Notes: generated from the letters alone by a model not told the origin. DNA of 64,000 nt from Tistrella mobilis (GCF_041468085.1 NZ_CP121017.1:1033501-1097500), one strand, 5' to 3'. Positions 6,766 through 16,043 are shown, counted from the first letter of the stretch. Made by a program: numbers and translations.

Positions 6766-7431
6766 ATGGCTTTCGGCGTTCGGCTCCACGTCACCGGTCC
6801 GCGTGCGCTCTACACACGCCCGGAGATGAAAGTGGAGCGCGTGTCATATGATGTTATGACACCTTCTGCGGCGCGCGGGATCATAGAGGCGATCCACTGG
6901 AAACCGGCGATCCGCTGGCGGATCGACCGGATCATCGTGCTCAACCCGATCCGCTTCGAGACCATAAGGCGCAACGAGGTCGGCTCGAAGATCGCGGCCG
7001 GGGTGGTCAAGCGGGCGCGGGCGGCCGGGAGTACCGCGGGCGTCTATACCATCGTCGAGGAAGACCGCCAGCAGCGCGCCTCGGTGGTGCTGCGCGATGT
7101 CGCCTATATCATCGAGGCCCATTTCGAGCTGACCGCGGCGGCGGGGCCGTCGGACAACGAGGGCAAGCATCTCGACATCTTCAACCGGCGGCTGGCGCGC
7201 GGGCAGTGCTATCAGCAGCCTTGCCTGGGCACGCGCGAATTCGCCGCCGATTTCGGGCCGGTGGAGGGTGATCCGGTGCCACATGCGGACCTGGCCGGCA
7301 CGCGGGATCTGGGCTGGATGCTTTATGACATCGACTATGCCCATGGCATGCAGCCGCGTTTCTTCCGGGCACGGATGGTCGATGGCGTGATCACGGTGCC
7401 GCCGCCGCAGTCGGATGAGGTGGTGTCGTGA
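6766..7431 (+). CDS. cas5c: Type I-C Cas5c (Cas5d), crRNA-processing endoribonuclease and Cascade subunit
   Basis: A 221-aa RAMP protein. In type I-C this subunit replaces Cas6: it cuts the repeat RNA at the base of its stem and caps the 5' handle in Cascade. The family block runs from PEMKVERVSYDV to EAIHWKPAIRW (residues 19-51). K134-H135 in the GKH motif fit the catalytic Lys-His pair of the Bacillus halodurans enzyme; the position of its tyrosine appears to be His44 here. I chose the ATG at 6766 because GGAAAGGTGAGGA precedes it. Starting further upstream would put the guide-like RNA inside the coding region. The stop overlaps the GTG start of cas8c. Confidence 0.95.
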   Translation: MAFGVRLHVTGPRALYTRPEMKVERVSYDVMTPSAARGIIEAIHWKPAIRWRIDRIIVLNPIRFETIRRNEVGSKIAAGVVKRARAAGSTAGVYTIVEEDRQQRASVVLRDVAYIIEAHFELTAAAGPSDNEGKHLDIFNRRLARGQCYQQPCLGTREFAADFGPVEGDPVPHADLAGTRDLGWMLYDIDYAHGMQPRFFRARMVDGVITVPPPQSDEVVS

Positions 7432-9338
7432 TCCTGCAGCAGCTGTCCGAGTATTACGACCGCCGGATCGAGGGCGGGGATACCGATCTTCCCGAAGAGG
7501 GGATGTCGGAACAGGCGATCGACGCCGCGGTCGATCTGGAGCGGTTCCAGCCGGGCGGCGTGCCGCCGGTGCTGTTGCTGGGCGACCGCAGCGGCAAGAA
7601 ACCGAAACCGCTGCGCATGACGGTGCCGGCGGCGATCAAGCGCACCTCGGGCGTGGCGGCCAATTTCCTCTGGGACAAATCCGCCTATGTGCTGGGCGTG
7701 AAGCGCGCCGGCAAGACGCCGGATGCCGGTGCGGTGGCGGCCGAGAAGGAGTTCGAGGCCTTCCGGCAGCTGCATACCGAGGCGCTGGCGGGAACCGAGG
7801 ACCGCGCCCTGCTCAAGCTGCTGGAATTCCTGGAGGACTGGACACCCGAACGGGCGGTGGCGGCGGTCGAGGCCGGCGAAATTCCGATCGAAGCCGTGGA
7901 CGGTAATCTCATTTTCCGCTTCGGCCGTGGCACCGTGCGTGATCTGCACCGCTTCCGGGCGGCCCGGGCCGCCTGGGCAGCACGACGCGAAGCGGTGGCG
8001 GGGGCGGCCGGGCGTTGCCTGGTCAGCGGCATCGTGGCCCCGATCGCCAAGCTGCACCCCTCGATTAAGGGCGTGCGTGGTGCGCAGACCGCTGGTGCCT
8101 CTCTCGTCTCGTTCAATCTGAGTGCCTTCACCTCCTTCGGCAAGGAACAGGGGGCGAATGCGCCGATTTCGGAACGGGTCGCCTTCGCCTATGGCGCGGT
8201 GCTGAACAAGCTGCTGGCGCCCGATGGCGCACACCGGGTGCAGATCGGCGATGCAACCACGGTGTTCTGGACCGACGCCCCCAACCCCGCCGACGACACC
8301 GCAAGCCGCGTGCTCGTCAATGCCGTCTCCCCCACTTACGGGCTGATGGACGAGGACGCGGGTGCAGAGGTCGACGAGGCGGGCGAGGACGGCACCGCAA
8401 AAAAGCCCAAAATCGACCTGAAGATGAGCGACGAGGAGGCGAAGCGGGTTCGCACCGCGCTCTCGGCGCTCGCCCGCGGGCGGACGATGGGCGAGGCGAT
8501 CTCGGCGGATCTCCACCCCGATACCCGGCTCTGGGTGCTGGGGCTGGCGCCCAACGCCGCCCGGCTGGCGCTGCGCTTCTGGTACGAAGACCGGCTGGGC
8601 GATGCGGTCGATCATGTCCGCCAGCACTGGCACGACCTCCGCCTCGACCCCGGCATCGATCCGGGGCGGCCGGTGTCGGTTTATGCGCTGCTGAAGGCCC
8701 TGGCGCCGCAGGGCAAGCTCGACAATCTGCCGCCCAAGCTTGGCGGCGACATCATGCGGGCGGTGCTGAGCGGCCGCCCGTACCCCGCCAATATGGCGGC
8801 ACTGGCGCTGATGCGCATCCGTGCCGACGGAGAGATTTCCGCCCTCAGGGTCGCCATGCTCAAGGCCTGGCTGCTCCGGCGGTCGGGAAAGGAACCCCTG
8901 GAGAGGGAGGGCGATCTCGTGAGTCTGGATCCTGCCGAAACCAATACCGGCTACCGGCTGGGGCGGCTGTTTGCGGTGCTGGAGAACCTTCAGCGGGCGG
9001 CACTGCCGGGGCTGAACGCCACCATCCGCGACCGGTTCTACGGCGCGGCCTCGGCAACGCCCGGGTCGATCTTCCCGGTGCTGATGCGGGGGAGCACCCA
9101 TCACGCGGCGAAGCTGCGCAAGGATCGCGGCGGTCTTGCCCACTGGTACGACACGACGATCGCCGAGGTGATCGACGGCCTGCCCTCGAACCTGCCGCGC
9201 CATCTGGGGGTGGAGGATCAGGGCCGGTTCGCGATCGGCTATTTCCATCAGCGTCAGGCGATGATGACCCGCGCCCCGGCCGAGGTGAAGGCCGCGGAGG
9301 CCGGCGAGCCGGCCGCGGTCGGCGACGACGACGCCTGA
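7428..9338 (+). CDS. cas8c: Type I-C Cascade large subunit Cas8c (Csd1)
   Basis: A 636-aa protein of normal Csd1 length. It carries family-typical segments such as SGKKPKPLRMTVPAAIKRTSG, NFLWDKSAYVLG, SLVSFNLSAFTSFGKEQG and GAVLNKLLA. Cas8c recognises the TTC PAM and, in characterised I-C systems, an internal start site in its gene makes a separate small subunit. No cas11c gene is present, so the same arrangement is likely here. The start is GTG at 7428, overlapping the cas5c stop (GTGA), which implies translational coupling. The gene is intact. Confidence 0.95.
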   Translation: MILQQLSEYYDRRIEGGDTDLPEEGMSEQAIDAAVDLERFQPGGVPPVLLLGDRSGKKPKPLRMTVPAAIKRTSGVAANFLWDKSAYVLGVKRAGKTPDAGAVAAEKEFEAFRQLHTEALAGTEDRALLKLLEFLEDWTPERAVAAVEAGEIPIEAVDGNLIFRFGRGTVRDLHRFRAARAAWAARREAVAGAAGRCLVSGIVAPIAKLHPSIKGVRGAQTAGASLVSFNLSAFTSFGKEQGANAPISERVAFAYGAVLNKLLAPDGAHRVQIGDATTVFWTDAPNPADDTASRVLVNAVSPTYGLMDEDAGAEVDEAGEDGTAKKPKIDLKMSDEEAKRVRTALSALARGRTMGEAISADLHPDTRLWVLGLAPNAARLALRFWYEDRLGDAVDHVRQHWHDLRLDPGIDPGRPVSVYALLKALAPQGKLDNLPPKLGGDIMRAVLSGRPYPANMAALALMRIRADGEISALRVAMLKAWLLRRSGKEPLEREGDLVSLDPAETNTGYRLGRLFAVLENLQRAALPGLNATIRDRFYGAASATPGSIFPVLMRGSTHHAAKLRKDRGGLAHWYDTTIAEVIDGLPSNLPRHLGVEDQGRFAIGYFHQRQAMMTRAPAEVKAAEAGEPAAVGDDDA

Positions 9339-9395
9339 CCGCCGCATCGCCCTGTTTCAGGATATGAGCCCCGTCTTTGAAAGCGCCCGTTTCCC

Positions 9396-10268
9396 ATGAC
9401 CGCGATCAGCAACCGCTATGATTTCGTCTATCTCTTCGACGTCACCAACGGCAACCCGAACGGCGACCCGGATGCCGGCAACCTGCCGCGACTCGACCCC
9501 GAGACCAATCAGGGGCTGGTGACCGATGTCAGCCTGAAGCGCAAGGTGCGCAATTTCGTCGACATGGTCGCCGGCAGCACGCCCGGCCATGAGATCTACA
9601 TGCGGGAGCGCTCGTATCTGAACGAGCAGCACGAACGTGCCTACAAGGCGCTCGACATCAAGCCTGAGCCGAAGAAGCTGCCCAAGAAGGAGGAAGAGGC
9701 GCGCGCGGTGACCGCCTGGATGTGCGCCAATTTCTTCGACATCCGCACCTTCGGCGCGGTGATGACCACCGAGATGAACACCGGCCAGGTCCGCGGCCCG
9801 GTGCAGCTGACCTTCGCGACCTCGATCGACCCGATCATGCCGCTCGAAATCTCGATCACCCGCATGGCCGCGACCAAGGAAGAGCCGGGCAAGAACGACA
9901 TCCGCACCATGGGCCGTAAGCATATCGTGCCCTACGGTCTCTATCGTGCCCATGGCTTCATCAGCGCCCATCTGGCGGGGCGGACCGGCTTTTCTGACGA
10001 CGACCTCGCCTTGTTCTGGGCGGCGCTGCAGAACATGTTCGACCACGACCGCTCGGCTGCACGCGGGGAGATGACCGCGCGCGAACTGGTGGTGTTCCGG
10101 CATGACAGCGCCATCGGCAACGCCCCGGCGCACAAGCTGTTCAAGCGCGTAACCGTCACCCGCGCCACCCCCGACGAGGCCCGCCCGCCGCGCAGCTTCG
10201 ACGACTACCGCGTGGAGGTGGACACCGCCGGGCTGCCCGAGGGGATTACGGTCGAGCGGATGATCTGA
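9396..10268 (+). CDS. cas7c: Type I-C Cascade backbone subunit Cas7c (Csd2)
   Basis: A 290-aa RAMP protein whose N-terminus carries the Csd2 signature [18 protein letters not shown], followed by [15 protein letters not shown] and later [11 protein letters not shown] and [18 protein letters not shown]. Several copies form the helical backbone along the crRNA spacer. It starts 57 bp after cas8c. In complete I-C loci cas4, cas1, cas2 and an array follow at this point. Here a drop in GC and an unrelated nuclease-ATPase gene follow instead, so the adaptation genes appear to be absent or lost. Confidence 0.96.
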   Translation: MTAISNRYDFVYLFDVTNGNPNGDPDAGNLPRLDPETNQGLVTDVSLKRKVRNFVDMVAGSTPGHEIYMRERSYLNEQHERAYKALDIKPEPKKLPKKEEEARAVTAWMCANFFDIRTFGAVMTTEMNTGQVRGPVQLTFATSIDPIMPLEISITRMAATKEEPGKNDIRTMGRKHIVPYGLYRAHGFISAHLAGRTGFSDDDLALFWAALQNMFDHDRSAARGEMTARELVVFRHDSAIGNAPAHKLFKRVTVTRATPDEARPPRSFDDYRVEVDTAGLPEGITVERMI

Positions 10269-10749
10269 TCCGCAGGGCGCGCTGGTGCGGGGGATGGTGC
10301 CATATCGAAAGCCTTCGCGATGGCGGTCGTCATAGGCACCATCTGGACCGGCATGGCTTCCGCCGAGGTCATTGCCCGCTGCGGCAAGCCTGTCGGCCAG
10401 TCCTGACGCATGCCCGGCACGCCGCTGCCCGGCGGGGAAGAAGGATGGATCGAAGAGGAAGGATATGCTGATCTACCCTCGTATGCGCACTCTTGGCGAC
10501 CGCGTTGTTGGAGCTCTGATGTGAGCTGCTGTCCTTATTTATTTGATTGTCCAGCAGAAAGGTTTTTATATTCGCGCTCATGCCGGCCTTGTATTGAAAA
10601 GGTGCAATGTCAATGCAGGACGACGAGTTCTGCTGCCCGCCTGCATGAAGGGTGCACAACGATCACCTTTAGTATATGATTAATTTCCTAACCGCGCGTA
10701 AATATCGTGGGCTTCAAAACACGGATTTAGTAAACTTGAGAGGTATTTA
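10269..10749. other. 481-bp junction between cas7c and the AT-rich insert; no array, no convincing gene
   Basis: The first 140 bp are high GC, and composition then falls sharply between about 10440 and 10560, marking the edge of foreign DNA. A short frame at 10320-10406 reads like a signal peptide ending MASAEVIARCGKPVGQS and then stops; it could be the start of a periplasmic protein cut by the insertion, but it is too short to call. No CRISPR repeats are visible. The last bases give a good ribosome site (AGAGG at 10739-10743) for the next gene. Confidence 0.6.
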
Positions 10750-13700
10750 ATGTCGGCGGGGTCAAACGCAGGCCGCGGTTTCCGTTATCAGGACCATCTG
10801 GGGGCATTATTTGCCATAAGAATGGTAACTGGGGAAATCAATTTTCATGAACTCGTCCCCGAGGGCTCCGATGACTACGAATTACGCGCGAATGATGGAC
10901 GAATTATGCTGGTGGATGCCAAGTCAACGCGCCCCGGTGCTCGGCCTCGTAGCAACGCTGAAGACATTAAATCGTTCAAGAATTTGTGGCGCAGGTCAGT
11001 AGATTTAGATGCCAATATTGTGCAATATATTCTCGTTTGTGAGCGTTCGAAAAACATCAATAAAGAAAAAATTGTTCCGGCGAGTATATTATTTAAAAAT
11101 TCTCCGCCTGAGGCGCGACAATCTTTCTTGATGATTGAGCCTGATCCTTTGGCATCAGCAATGTCATTACTTATAGATTATAAGAATGTGACGCCGATCT
11201 CAGCTGAATTAACGGCGATCACACTTGCTCGCGAAGTGGGGCATCTAGCGAGTCTGAATGGGGATCGATCAGGTGAAAATAAAAGATATTTAACTGTAAA
11301 CGATATAGACAAGATTATCTCACATGTACTCTTAGCAGTAGATTCATCTCGACTCAAACAACTTCTTGTGTCCGGATTCTGTGCGTTTGTAGATTTAGAT
11401 TCTCAAATATTTGATGATGGGTTCTATTTGGGGGTCGATGTACAGCCGGGTCATTTTGCGGCTGGCCTCGCTATCGATCGGCCTGATGCTACCGCACCTA
11501 TCCTCCATGGGCTCGAAAAAACACGTGCGGTTATTGTCACGGGGCCTTCAGGAGCGGGGAAATCGGGGTTGATGTGGAATGCGGTAATTGCTGCACGCAG
11601 TCATCGCCGTTGGCTCAGGGTCAATGGTGTAGATGCTCCTGACAACGACGCACTGACAGCCTTTCTGGAGGCATATGCAAGTGTACCAATCGGCTTCGTT
11701 GTGGATGATGTTGGCCGAGGGAGACTGGAGGCCTGGAATGCTCTCCATTCTCGTTTGGCTTCGCACCCGAATTTAGTATTGCTCGGATCTGCACGTTCGG
11801 AAGATATAGCGCTTCTGTCAAGTCGACACAATATTCTTGAAATATTTGCAAAGCCAGATGAAAATCTCGCTAAAAATATTTGGGAGAAGATGCAAAAATT
11901 ATTACACACAAAGTGGCCTGGCTGGCGCGAACCCTGGAACAGATCCAACGGTCTTCTACTTGAGTACACCCATATTTTAAATAAAGGTCAGCGTCTTGAT
12001 GCTATAATTTCTGATCAAGTAAGTGTCAGACTCCGGGAAAAAAGAGACGATGAGCTAAATATTCTATCAGCAACAGCTCTCATTGCTGCTCACGGAGGCA
12101 CAGTTCTTTTAGATGATTTGTGTAACTCAATTCAAATAAATCGAGGAGATATGACTCGTGCTCTAGGTAGACTAATTGATGAGCATCTGCTGCGAATCAA
12201 CGAGGACCGTACACGAATCGTGGGTCTGCATTCGTTGCGAGCTATTGCGATCAGTAAGGTACTTTCTGCAGTGGGTTATTGTTCGGAACGTGAGCAGGCT
12301 GTTATTGCGTTGCAATTGGCAGCTCCTGACTCACTTGTTCAATGTGGCCGAGGTATTATAACTAGCGAAATCATAAACGAGACAGAAGCTACCAGAATCA
12401 TCTCCTGCCGCTTTTCGTCAAACTCTGTTCCTTCAGAGGTCAGTAACGCACTTCGTGGTTTGCGAGAAGGTGTACTTATATTATTGGCTCGTCAATGGGT
12501 AGAGGAGCTGGAAGTCCACGGTATACCACCTAAATTTGCAACATTTTCTGTTATAGTAGGGAATTCACCAAGTCAATTTCCAAATACTACAGATTTGCAG
12601 AAAGTAGCAGATCGGGGACGAGCTCTGATGGAGCGGGCGAGGTCGCGATTTCATCCTCCGTATATAACTTCAATAATATTTGAAGCACTTTTGTCGGAGA
12701 AAAAGATAGCTCCAGATGATCTGATCTGGATGCTCCGAATTCTTGTGAGTTCAAATTTGGATCTGCTTCAGAAAAACATCCTAGCTGAAATTTGCATTCC
12801 TTTTGAAAATTATGAGTTAGGGCAGATTATAGAGATAATGGATGCAGCTGAAGCAATAGATATTTTGATATCAAAATCCTATAAATCAAAATATATTAAT
12901 AAAAATAAACAAAATTTAATCGAAATTTTTGTGAAAAACACGCCTTTTTTTCTTCCGATTGTTTTTGATTTCTCTGATGAAAAAAAGATTGCGCGCGCTG
13001 ATATTTTTGAAGCAGTTTTGGATCGTAATGAAAATCCGAGCGAGCGGTTGTTTCGATACGCAAAATGTATTCTGCGACTTGACCCGTCAATTGATATCGC
13101 CTGCGTTAGGCTTGTAGATTTTTCTGGCAGAAAGTCACTTCAATTGGATGCAGAAAAAAGAATTTCTCGAGAAGTGGGATGTCCAGATGCTCTAGTTTAT
13201 TTAAATCATAGCGTGGTGGAAGCGGTCGCACGTGCCGTGGGTACTGATAGCTGGTCTGTGTATCTGTCACGAGGGATAAACCTTCTTACACAAGGATACC
13301 ACGCGCTCAATAAGTTACTGGATAGCGCTATGGTTAATTCGGTAAATGATAATGCTCTCAAGATATTGAACTCAATCGTGGATGAATGCGATAATTTACT
13401 TGCGCCGGCCGATCCCCCGACAATTTCAGATATTTCGTCTATGCCAATTAATATTACTTTGACACCTCTGCAACACTTGGTTTTCAGTTTAAATGGCCGA
13501 ATTGCCTACAATATTTGCAGCCTTCCGGAGGGCGCTCTACCGTTTGCGGTAAATATCTACGAATTGCGGCTTCACGTGGAAAAGGTTCGTGGGGAGCCGT
13601 GGTCGCTCATATATAAATCTGCACCTAAAATACTAGATTTTGTTGAGGAATTACTTATGGACATAGAGATCGTGGCGCTTGAAGCGGCTGCGTCCGGTGA

Positions 13701-14505
13701 GAAAATACAGAAACGCTGGACCATGCGTCACTCATCTTCAAAATCTGCATTTAAGGCTATCGTAACTAGATCAAAGAGTTCTCTTTCAAGAAGAATAATG
13801 GCGCGGGCGTGTATAATTAAGGAGATTGCGATGGAGGAGATTCCTAATATCAAGATATATGCTCCTTCTTTGGAAGATGGATGGCTATGGCCTTCGCGGT
13901 TTGTTGCGTCATTTCAGATTGAAGATTATGACAACTTTAAGAATTGGATAAGCAAGGCTACAGAAATAGGTGAAAGAATATATAATAAACTTTCATATAA
14001 TGAAGACATATGTGTAGCTCCGGTAATTAACAACATGATTCCTATGGACTATGCATATTTGTTGAGCCGTAGAAATCAACACAGCATTTTGAGTGAACAG
14101 GTGGGAGAGCCGATTCTGAGGATGATGTTGGGCGTTTATGATGAGAAAATACTCTCGCGTACAGGCATCACGCTCTTCAGGCGACCTCCTGAGTTCGATG
14201 AATTTTTTATTGCTCTGCGCGACTTTGTTGGTATGACGGCCCTGGGCCTGGGAGTAGAGGGGCGGCCGAAGCCCGAAGTGGAATATTATATGAAAATCCC
14301 GTCTTTTATCCGCAGTAAAGGGGAATATCTCCTCTCTTTTTTTGAAAAAATAACACACCAAGATGTCCAAGGTCTGCGAGAAATTCTAAGAAAGGCGTCA
14401 ATTTTTGAAATGAAAGATCAGCACGAGTTGGGCGATATTTCACTAGAAGAGTGGCGAGATGCTTATGCTCGGCTCGCATGGGAGCTAGCATTTACCAAGT
14501 GCTGA
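10750..14505 (+). CDS. Cap4-like nuclease (DUF4297-type) fused to a STAND-like ATPase; candidate antiphage defence protein
   Basis: A 1251-aa protein, AT-rich and with codon use unlike its neighbours. The N-terminus (about 9-150) resembles dsDNA-nuclease/Cap4 domains: GRGFRYQDHLGALFAI, then E34 and D41-D42, then DAK (56-58), fitting a restriction-type D...(D/E)xK core. An ATPase follows with Walker A GPSGAGKS (265-272) and a Walker B-like FVVDD (316-320). Next comes a winged-helix-like segment (about 430-510), then a long C-terminal part of about 700 residues with no motif I recognise, in the position of a STAND sensor. Nuclease-ATPase-sensor order is that of Avs-type antiphage proteins; this is inference from layout. 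It abuts the cas genes and stands alone on its strand. Confidence 0.7.
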   Translation: MSAGSNAGRGFRYQDHLGALFAIRMVTGEINFHELVPEGSDDYELRANDGRIMLVDAKSTRPGARPRSNAEDIKSFKNLWRRSVDLDANIVQYILVCERSKNINKEKIVPASILFKNSPPEARQSFLMIEPDPLASAMSLLIDYKNVTPISAELTAITLAREVGHLASLNGDRSGENKRYLTVNDIDKIISHVLLAVDSSRLKQLLVSGFCAFVDLDSQIFDDGFYLGVDVQPGHFAAGLAIDRPDATAPILHGLEKTRAVIVTGPSGAGKSGLMWNAVIAARSHRRWLRVNGVDAPDNDALTAFLEAYASVPIGFVVDDVGRGRLEAWNALHSRLASHPNLVLLGSARSEDIALLSSRHNILEIFAKPDENLAKNIWEKMQKLLHTKWPGWREPWNRSNGLLLEYTHILNKGQRLDAIISDQVSVRLREKRDDELNILSATALIAAHGGTVLLDDLCNSIQINRGDMTRALGRLIDEHLLRINEDRTRIVGLHSLRAIAISKVLSAVGYCSEREQAVIALQLAAPDSLVQCGRGIITSEIINETEATRIISCRFSSNSVPSEVSNALRGLREGVLILLARQWVEELEVHGIPPKFATFSVIVGNSPSQFPNTTDLQKVADRGRALMERARSRFHPPYITSIIFEALLSEKKIAPDDLIWMLRILVSSNLDLLQKNILAEICIPFENYELGQIIEIMDAAEAIDILISKSYKSKYINKNKQNLIEIFVKNTPFFLPIVFDFSDEKKIARADIFEAVLDRNENPSERLFRYAKCILRLDPSIDIACVRLVDFSGRKSLQLDAEKRISREVGCPDALVYLNHSVVEAVARAVGTDSWSVYLSRGINLLTQGYHALNKLLDSAMVNSVNDNALKILNSIVDECDNLLAPADPPTISDISSMPINITLTPLQHLVFSLNGRIAYNICSLPEGALPFAVNIYELRLHVEKVRGEPWSLIYKSAPKILDFVEELLMDIEIVALEAAASGEKIQKRWTMRHSSSKSAFKAIVTRSKSSLSRRIMARACIIKEIAMEEIPNIKIYAPSLEDGWLWPSRFVASFQIEDYDNFKNWISKATEIGERIYNKLSYNEDICVAPVINNMIPMDYAYLLSRRNQHSILSEQVGEPILRMMLGVYDEKILSRTGITLFRRPPEFDEFFIALRDFVGMTALGLGVEGRPKPEVEYYMKIPSFIRSKGEYLLSFFEKITHQDVQGLREILRKASIFEMKDQHELGDISLEEWRDAYARLAWELAFTKC

Positions 14506-14631
14506 ATGGATGATCTGTATACTCCAGAAGCGGGACTTAACCACTCTTTTAATCCGGCGATTACTATCAAATTGTAAGGGCCGCATGATAATATAGAACA
14601 GAATGTTTTAGCTCGCTCTGATGTAACTATA

Positions 14632-15108
14632 TCACTCGCCCCGCCCCACCGGCGGCGGCACATCCGTCGCACCCGGGCGGTTCGCCGTCATCATCCGCAG
14701 CGTGGTGAGATAGCGAAGCAGGTTTCGGGCGCCCGTCGCCGCGGCGATCAGGGTGCGGGTGCGCTCGTCGTCCGGCATATCACCGCAGGCGGCGGTGGTG
14801 ATGTCGAGTGCGATCAGATGGGCCTGGAAGGCGGCGCCTGCGGCCGAGGTCGGCGCCAGGGCCAGGGCGCGGGCGGTCAGGGCGTTGCGCCAGGTGTCGA
14901 GGGCCAGGCACAGCCCGCCCTCGGTTTCCGGGTTTGACCAGAGTGCCGTGACGTGATCGTCGAGGATCGCCCAATCCGCAGCGAGCAGGGCGACGGGGCA
15001 GGGGGCAGGCATCTGCCGGTCGCACATGTCGTTGTCCGGCAGGCCCCCGGTCGGGGCACTGTCGCCGATCGTGCTGCCATTCACGGTCGTCTCTTCATTC
15101 CGGGGCAT
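14632..15108 (-). CDS. Hypothetical protein, alanine-rich, divergent from the XRE repressor
   Basis: A 158-aa protein I do not recognise. It is acidic and alanine-rich. From about residue 38 it looks mostly helical (LLAADWAILDDHVTALW, then two further helical stretches). It has no signal peptide or membrane segment. I chose the ATG at 15108 because GAGGA precedes it. A start at 15192 would place the operator-like palindrome at 15171-15183 inside the coding region. Its promoter region is shared with the XRE gene, so it is probably regulated by it. Confidence 0.5.
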   Translation of the reverse strand: MPRNEETTVNGSTIGDSAPTGGLPDNDMCDRQMPAPCPVALLAADWAILDDHVTALWSNPETEGGLCLALDTWRNALTARALALAPTSAAGAAFQAHLIALDITTAACGDMPDDERTRTLIAAATGARNLLRYLTTLRMMTANRPGATDVPPPVGRGE

Positions 15109-15170
15109 GGGCGTTTCCTCGACGATCCGGCCGCGACGGGGCGACAAGTCCGGCCGTTCGTCATTTTGAG

Positions 15171-15224
15171 CACCAAAATGGTGTATTATCAAGAATGATT
15201 CACCGGAATGGTGCTATTCCGGTG
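15171..15224. promoter_or_regulatory. Palindromic operators between the divergent hypothetical and XRE genes
   Basis: CACCAAAATGGTG (15171-15183) has perfect 5-bp arms. CACCGGAAT (15201-15209) and ATTCCGGTG (15216-15224) form a perfect 9-bp inverted repeat around six bases. Both share CACC/GGTG ends. They lie upstream of both start codons and are the likely binding sites of the repressor encoded next to them. Confidence 0.65.
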
Positions 15225-15251
15225 CCGGTGCGATCTGGTGGGATCGCCCCT

Positions 15252-15917
15252 ATGACCACGCGACCCAAGGAGGCCGCCCGGCTGACGATCCTGCGCGAGG
15301 CCGCAGGGGTGTCGCGACGGGAACTGGCCGATCGCCTCAATACCAGCTATCAGCAGATCCACCGTCTGGAGACCGGGGAGCGCAAGCTGTCGCCCGACTG
15401 GATCAGGCGGATCGCCCGGGTGATCGGCGTGCGCGAAGAGGCGTTGCTGTCTGATGGGCCGGTGGTCGACGCTTTCCTGGCCGGAGCACCCTCTGGCGGT
15501 GTGTCGGCTCGCTCCGCAACTGGTGCGACGCTGCTGCCGGTGTTCGGTCGCCGGGAGAGGTCCTGCGAGGGCATGCTTTGGCTCGACGGAGATGCTGTTC
15601 AGTACATTGACCGTCCCCGCTCGCTGGACCGCGCGCCGGCCGCTTATGCCGTGTTCGTGCATGACACGAGCATGGAGCCGCGCTATTCGCCGGGACAAGT
15701 GGTCCTGGTGAACCCGGCCCGGCCGGTGACGCCCGGGTGCTATGTGGTGGCGCGTTTTCCCGGCGCGGACGGTGTCACCCTTGGCGCCGTGCGGCGGCTG
15801 GTCGCGCAGGCGGAGGGTGTCGTGGTGACCGAAACCCTGAACCCGCTGGTACGGCATCGGGATACAGAGGACATCGTGGCTGCGCTGCACCGGGTGGTCG
15901 GGGCGCTTGACGTCTGA
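15252..15917 (+). CDS. XRE-type repressor with S24 (LexA/CI-like) C-terminal domain, catalytic lysine replaced
   Basis: A 221-aa protein. Residues 8-62 form an XRE helix-turn-helix (LTILREAAGVSRRELADRL, SYQQIHRLETGERKLS). Residues about 93-215 match the S24 fold, with the nucleophile in DTSMEP (S140). In LexA/CI-type proteins the partner lysine sits in a V-K-R-L-like motif. Here it reads VRRL (180-183), with arginine at 181, so self-cleavage after DNA damage is doubtful. An Ala-Gly pair at 76-77 lies where cleavage would occur. I chose the ATG at 15252 because the earlier in-frame ATG at 15195 has no ribosome site and lies among the operators. Such genes are common in phage-derived or accessory DNA. 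Confidence 0.8.
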   Translation: MTTRPKEAARLTILREAAGVSRRELADRLNTSYQQIHRLETGERKLSPDWIRRIARVIGVREEALLSDGPVVDAFLAGAPSGGVSARSATGATLLPVFGRRERSCEGMLWLDGDAVQYIDRPRSLDRAPAAYAVFVHDTSMEPRYSPGQVVLVNPARPVTPGCYVVARFPGADGVTLGAVRRLVAQAEGVVVTETLNPLVRHRDTEDIVAALHRVVGALDV

Positions 15918-15956
15918 GACGGCCCGGCGAAGGGCATCACGCGGCACCAAAGGTGG

Positions 15957-15996
15957 ATCCCCGCCTGCGCGGGGATGACGGAATTCTCAGTTTTTT
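15957..15996 (+). terminator. REP-like hairpin with T-run after the XRE gene
   Basis: ATCCCCGC (15957-15964) and GCGGGGAT (69-76 of the same hundred) form a perfect 8-bp stem around CTGC; six T residues follow at 15991-15996. This hairpin resembles the short palindromes often dispersed in alphaproteobacterial genomes and could end transcription of the XRE gene. Confidence 0.55.
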
Positions 15997-16043
15997 AGGG
16001 AATACGGAAAGAAAGATGTCTGGCCCGTGCGGGGAGGGGGCGC

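Noticed and set aside
10320-10406. Short frame with signal-peptide-like start after cas7c
   Set aside because: It is only 28 codons long, has no ribosome site and stops at once; noted as a possible gene remnant but not called.
10706-10720. CGTGGGCTTCAAAAC, which resembles the repeat handle CGTGGGTTGAAAC
   Set aside because: It has two extra bases and a changed core, no stable stem precedes it, and the following bases show no TTC-flanked match that I could find. Chance similarity is more likely than a second pseudo-repeat.
10268-10750. Possible CRISPR array after cas7c
   Set aside because: No repeated unit of 25-40 bases occurs here or elsewhere in the window.
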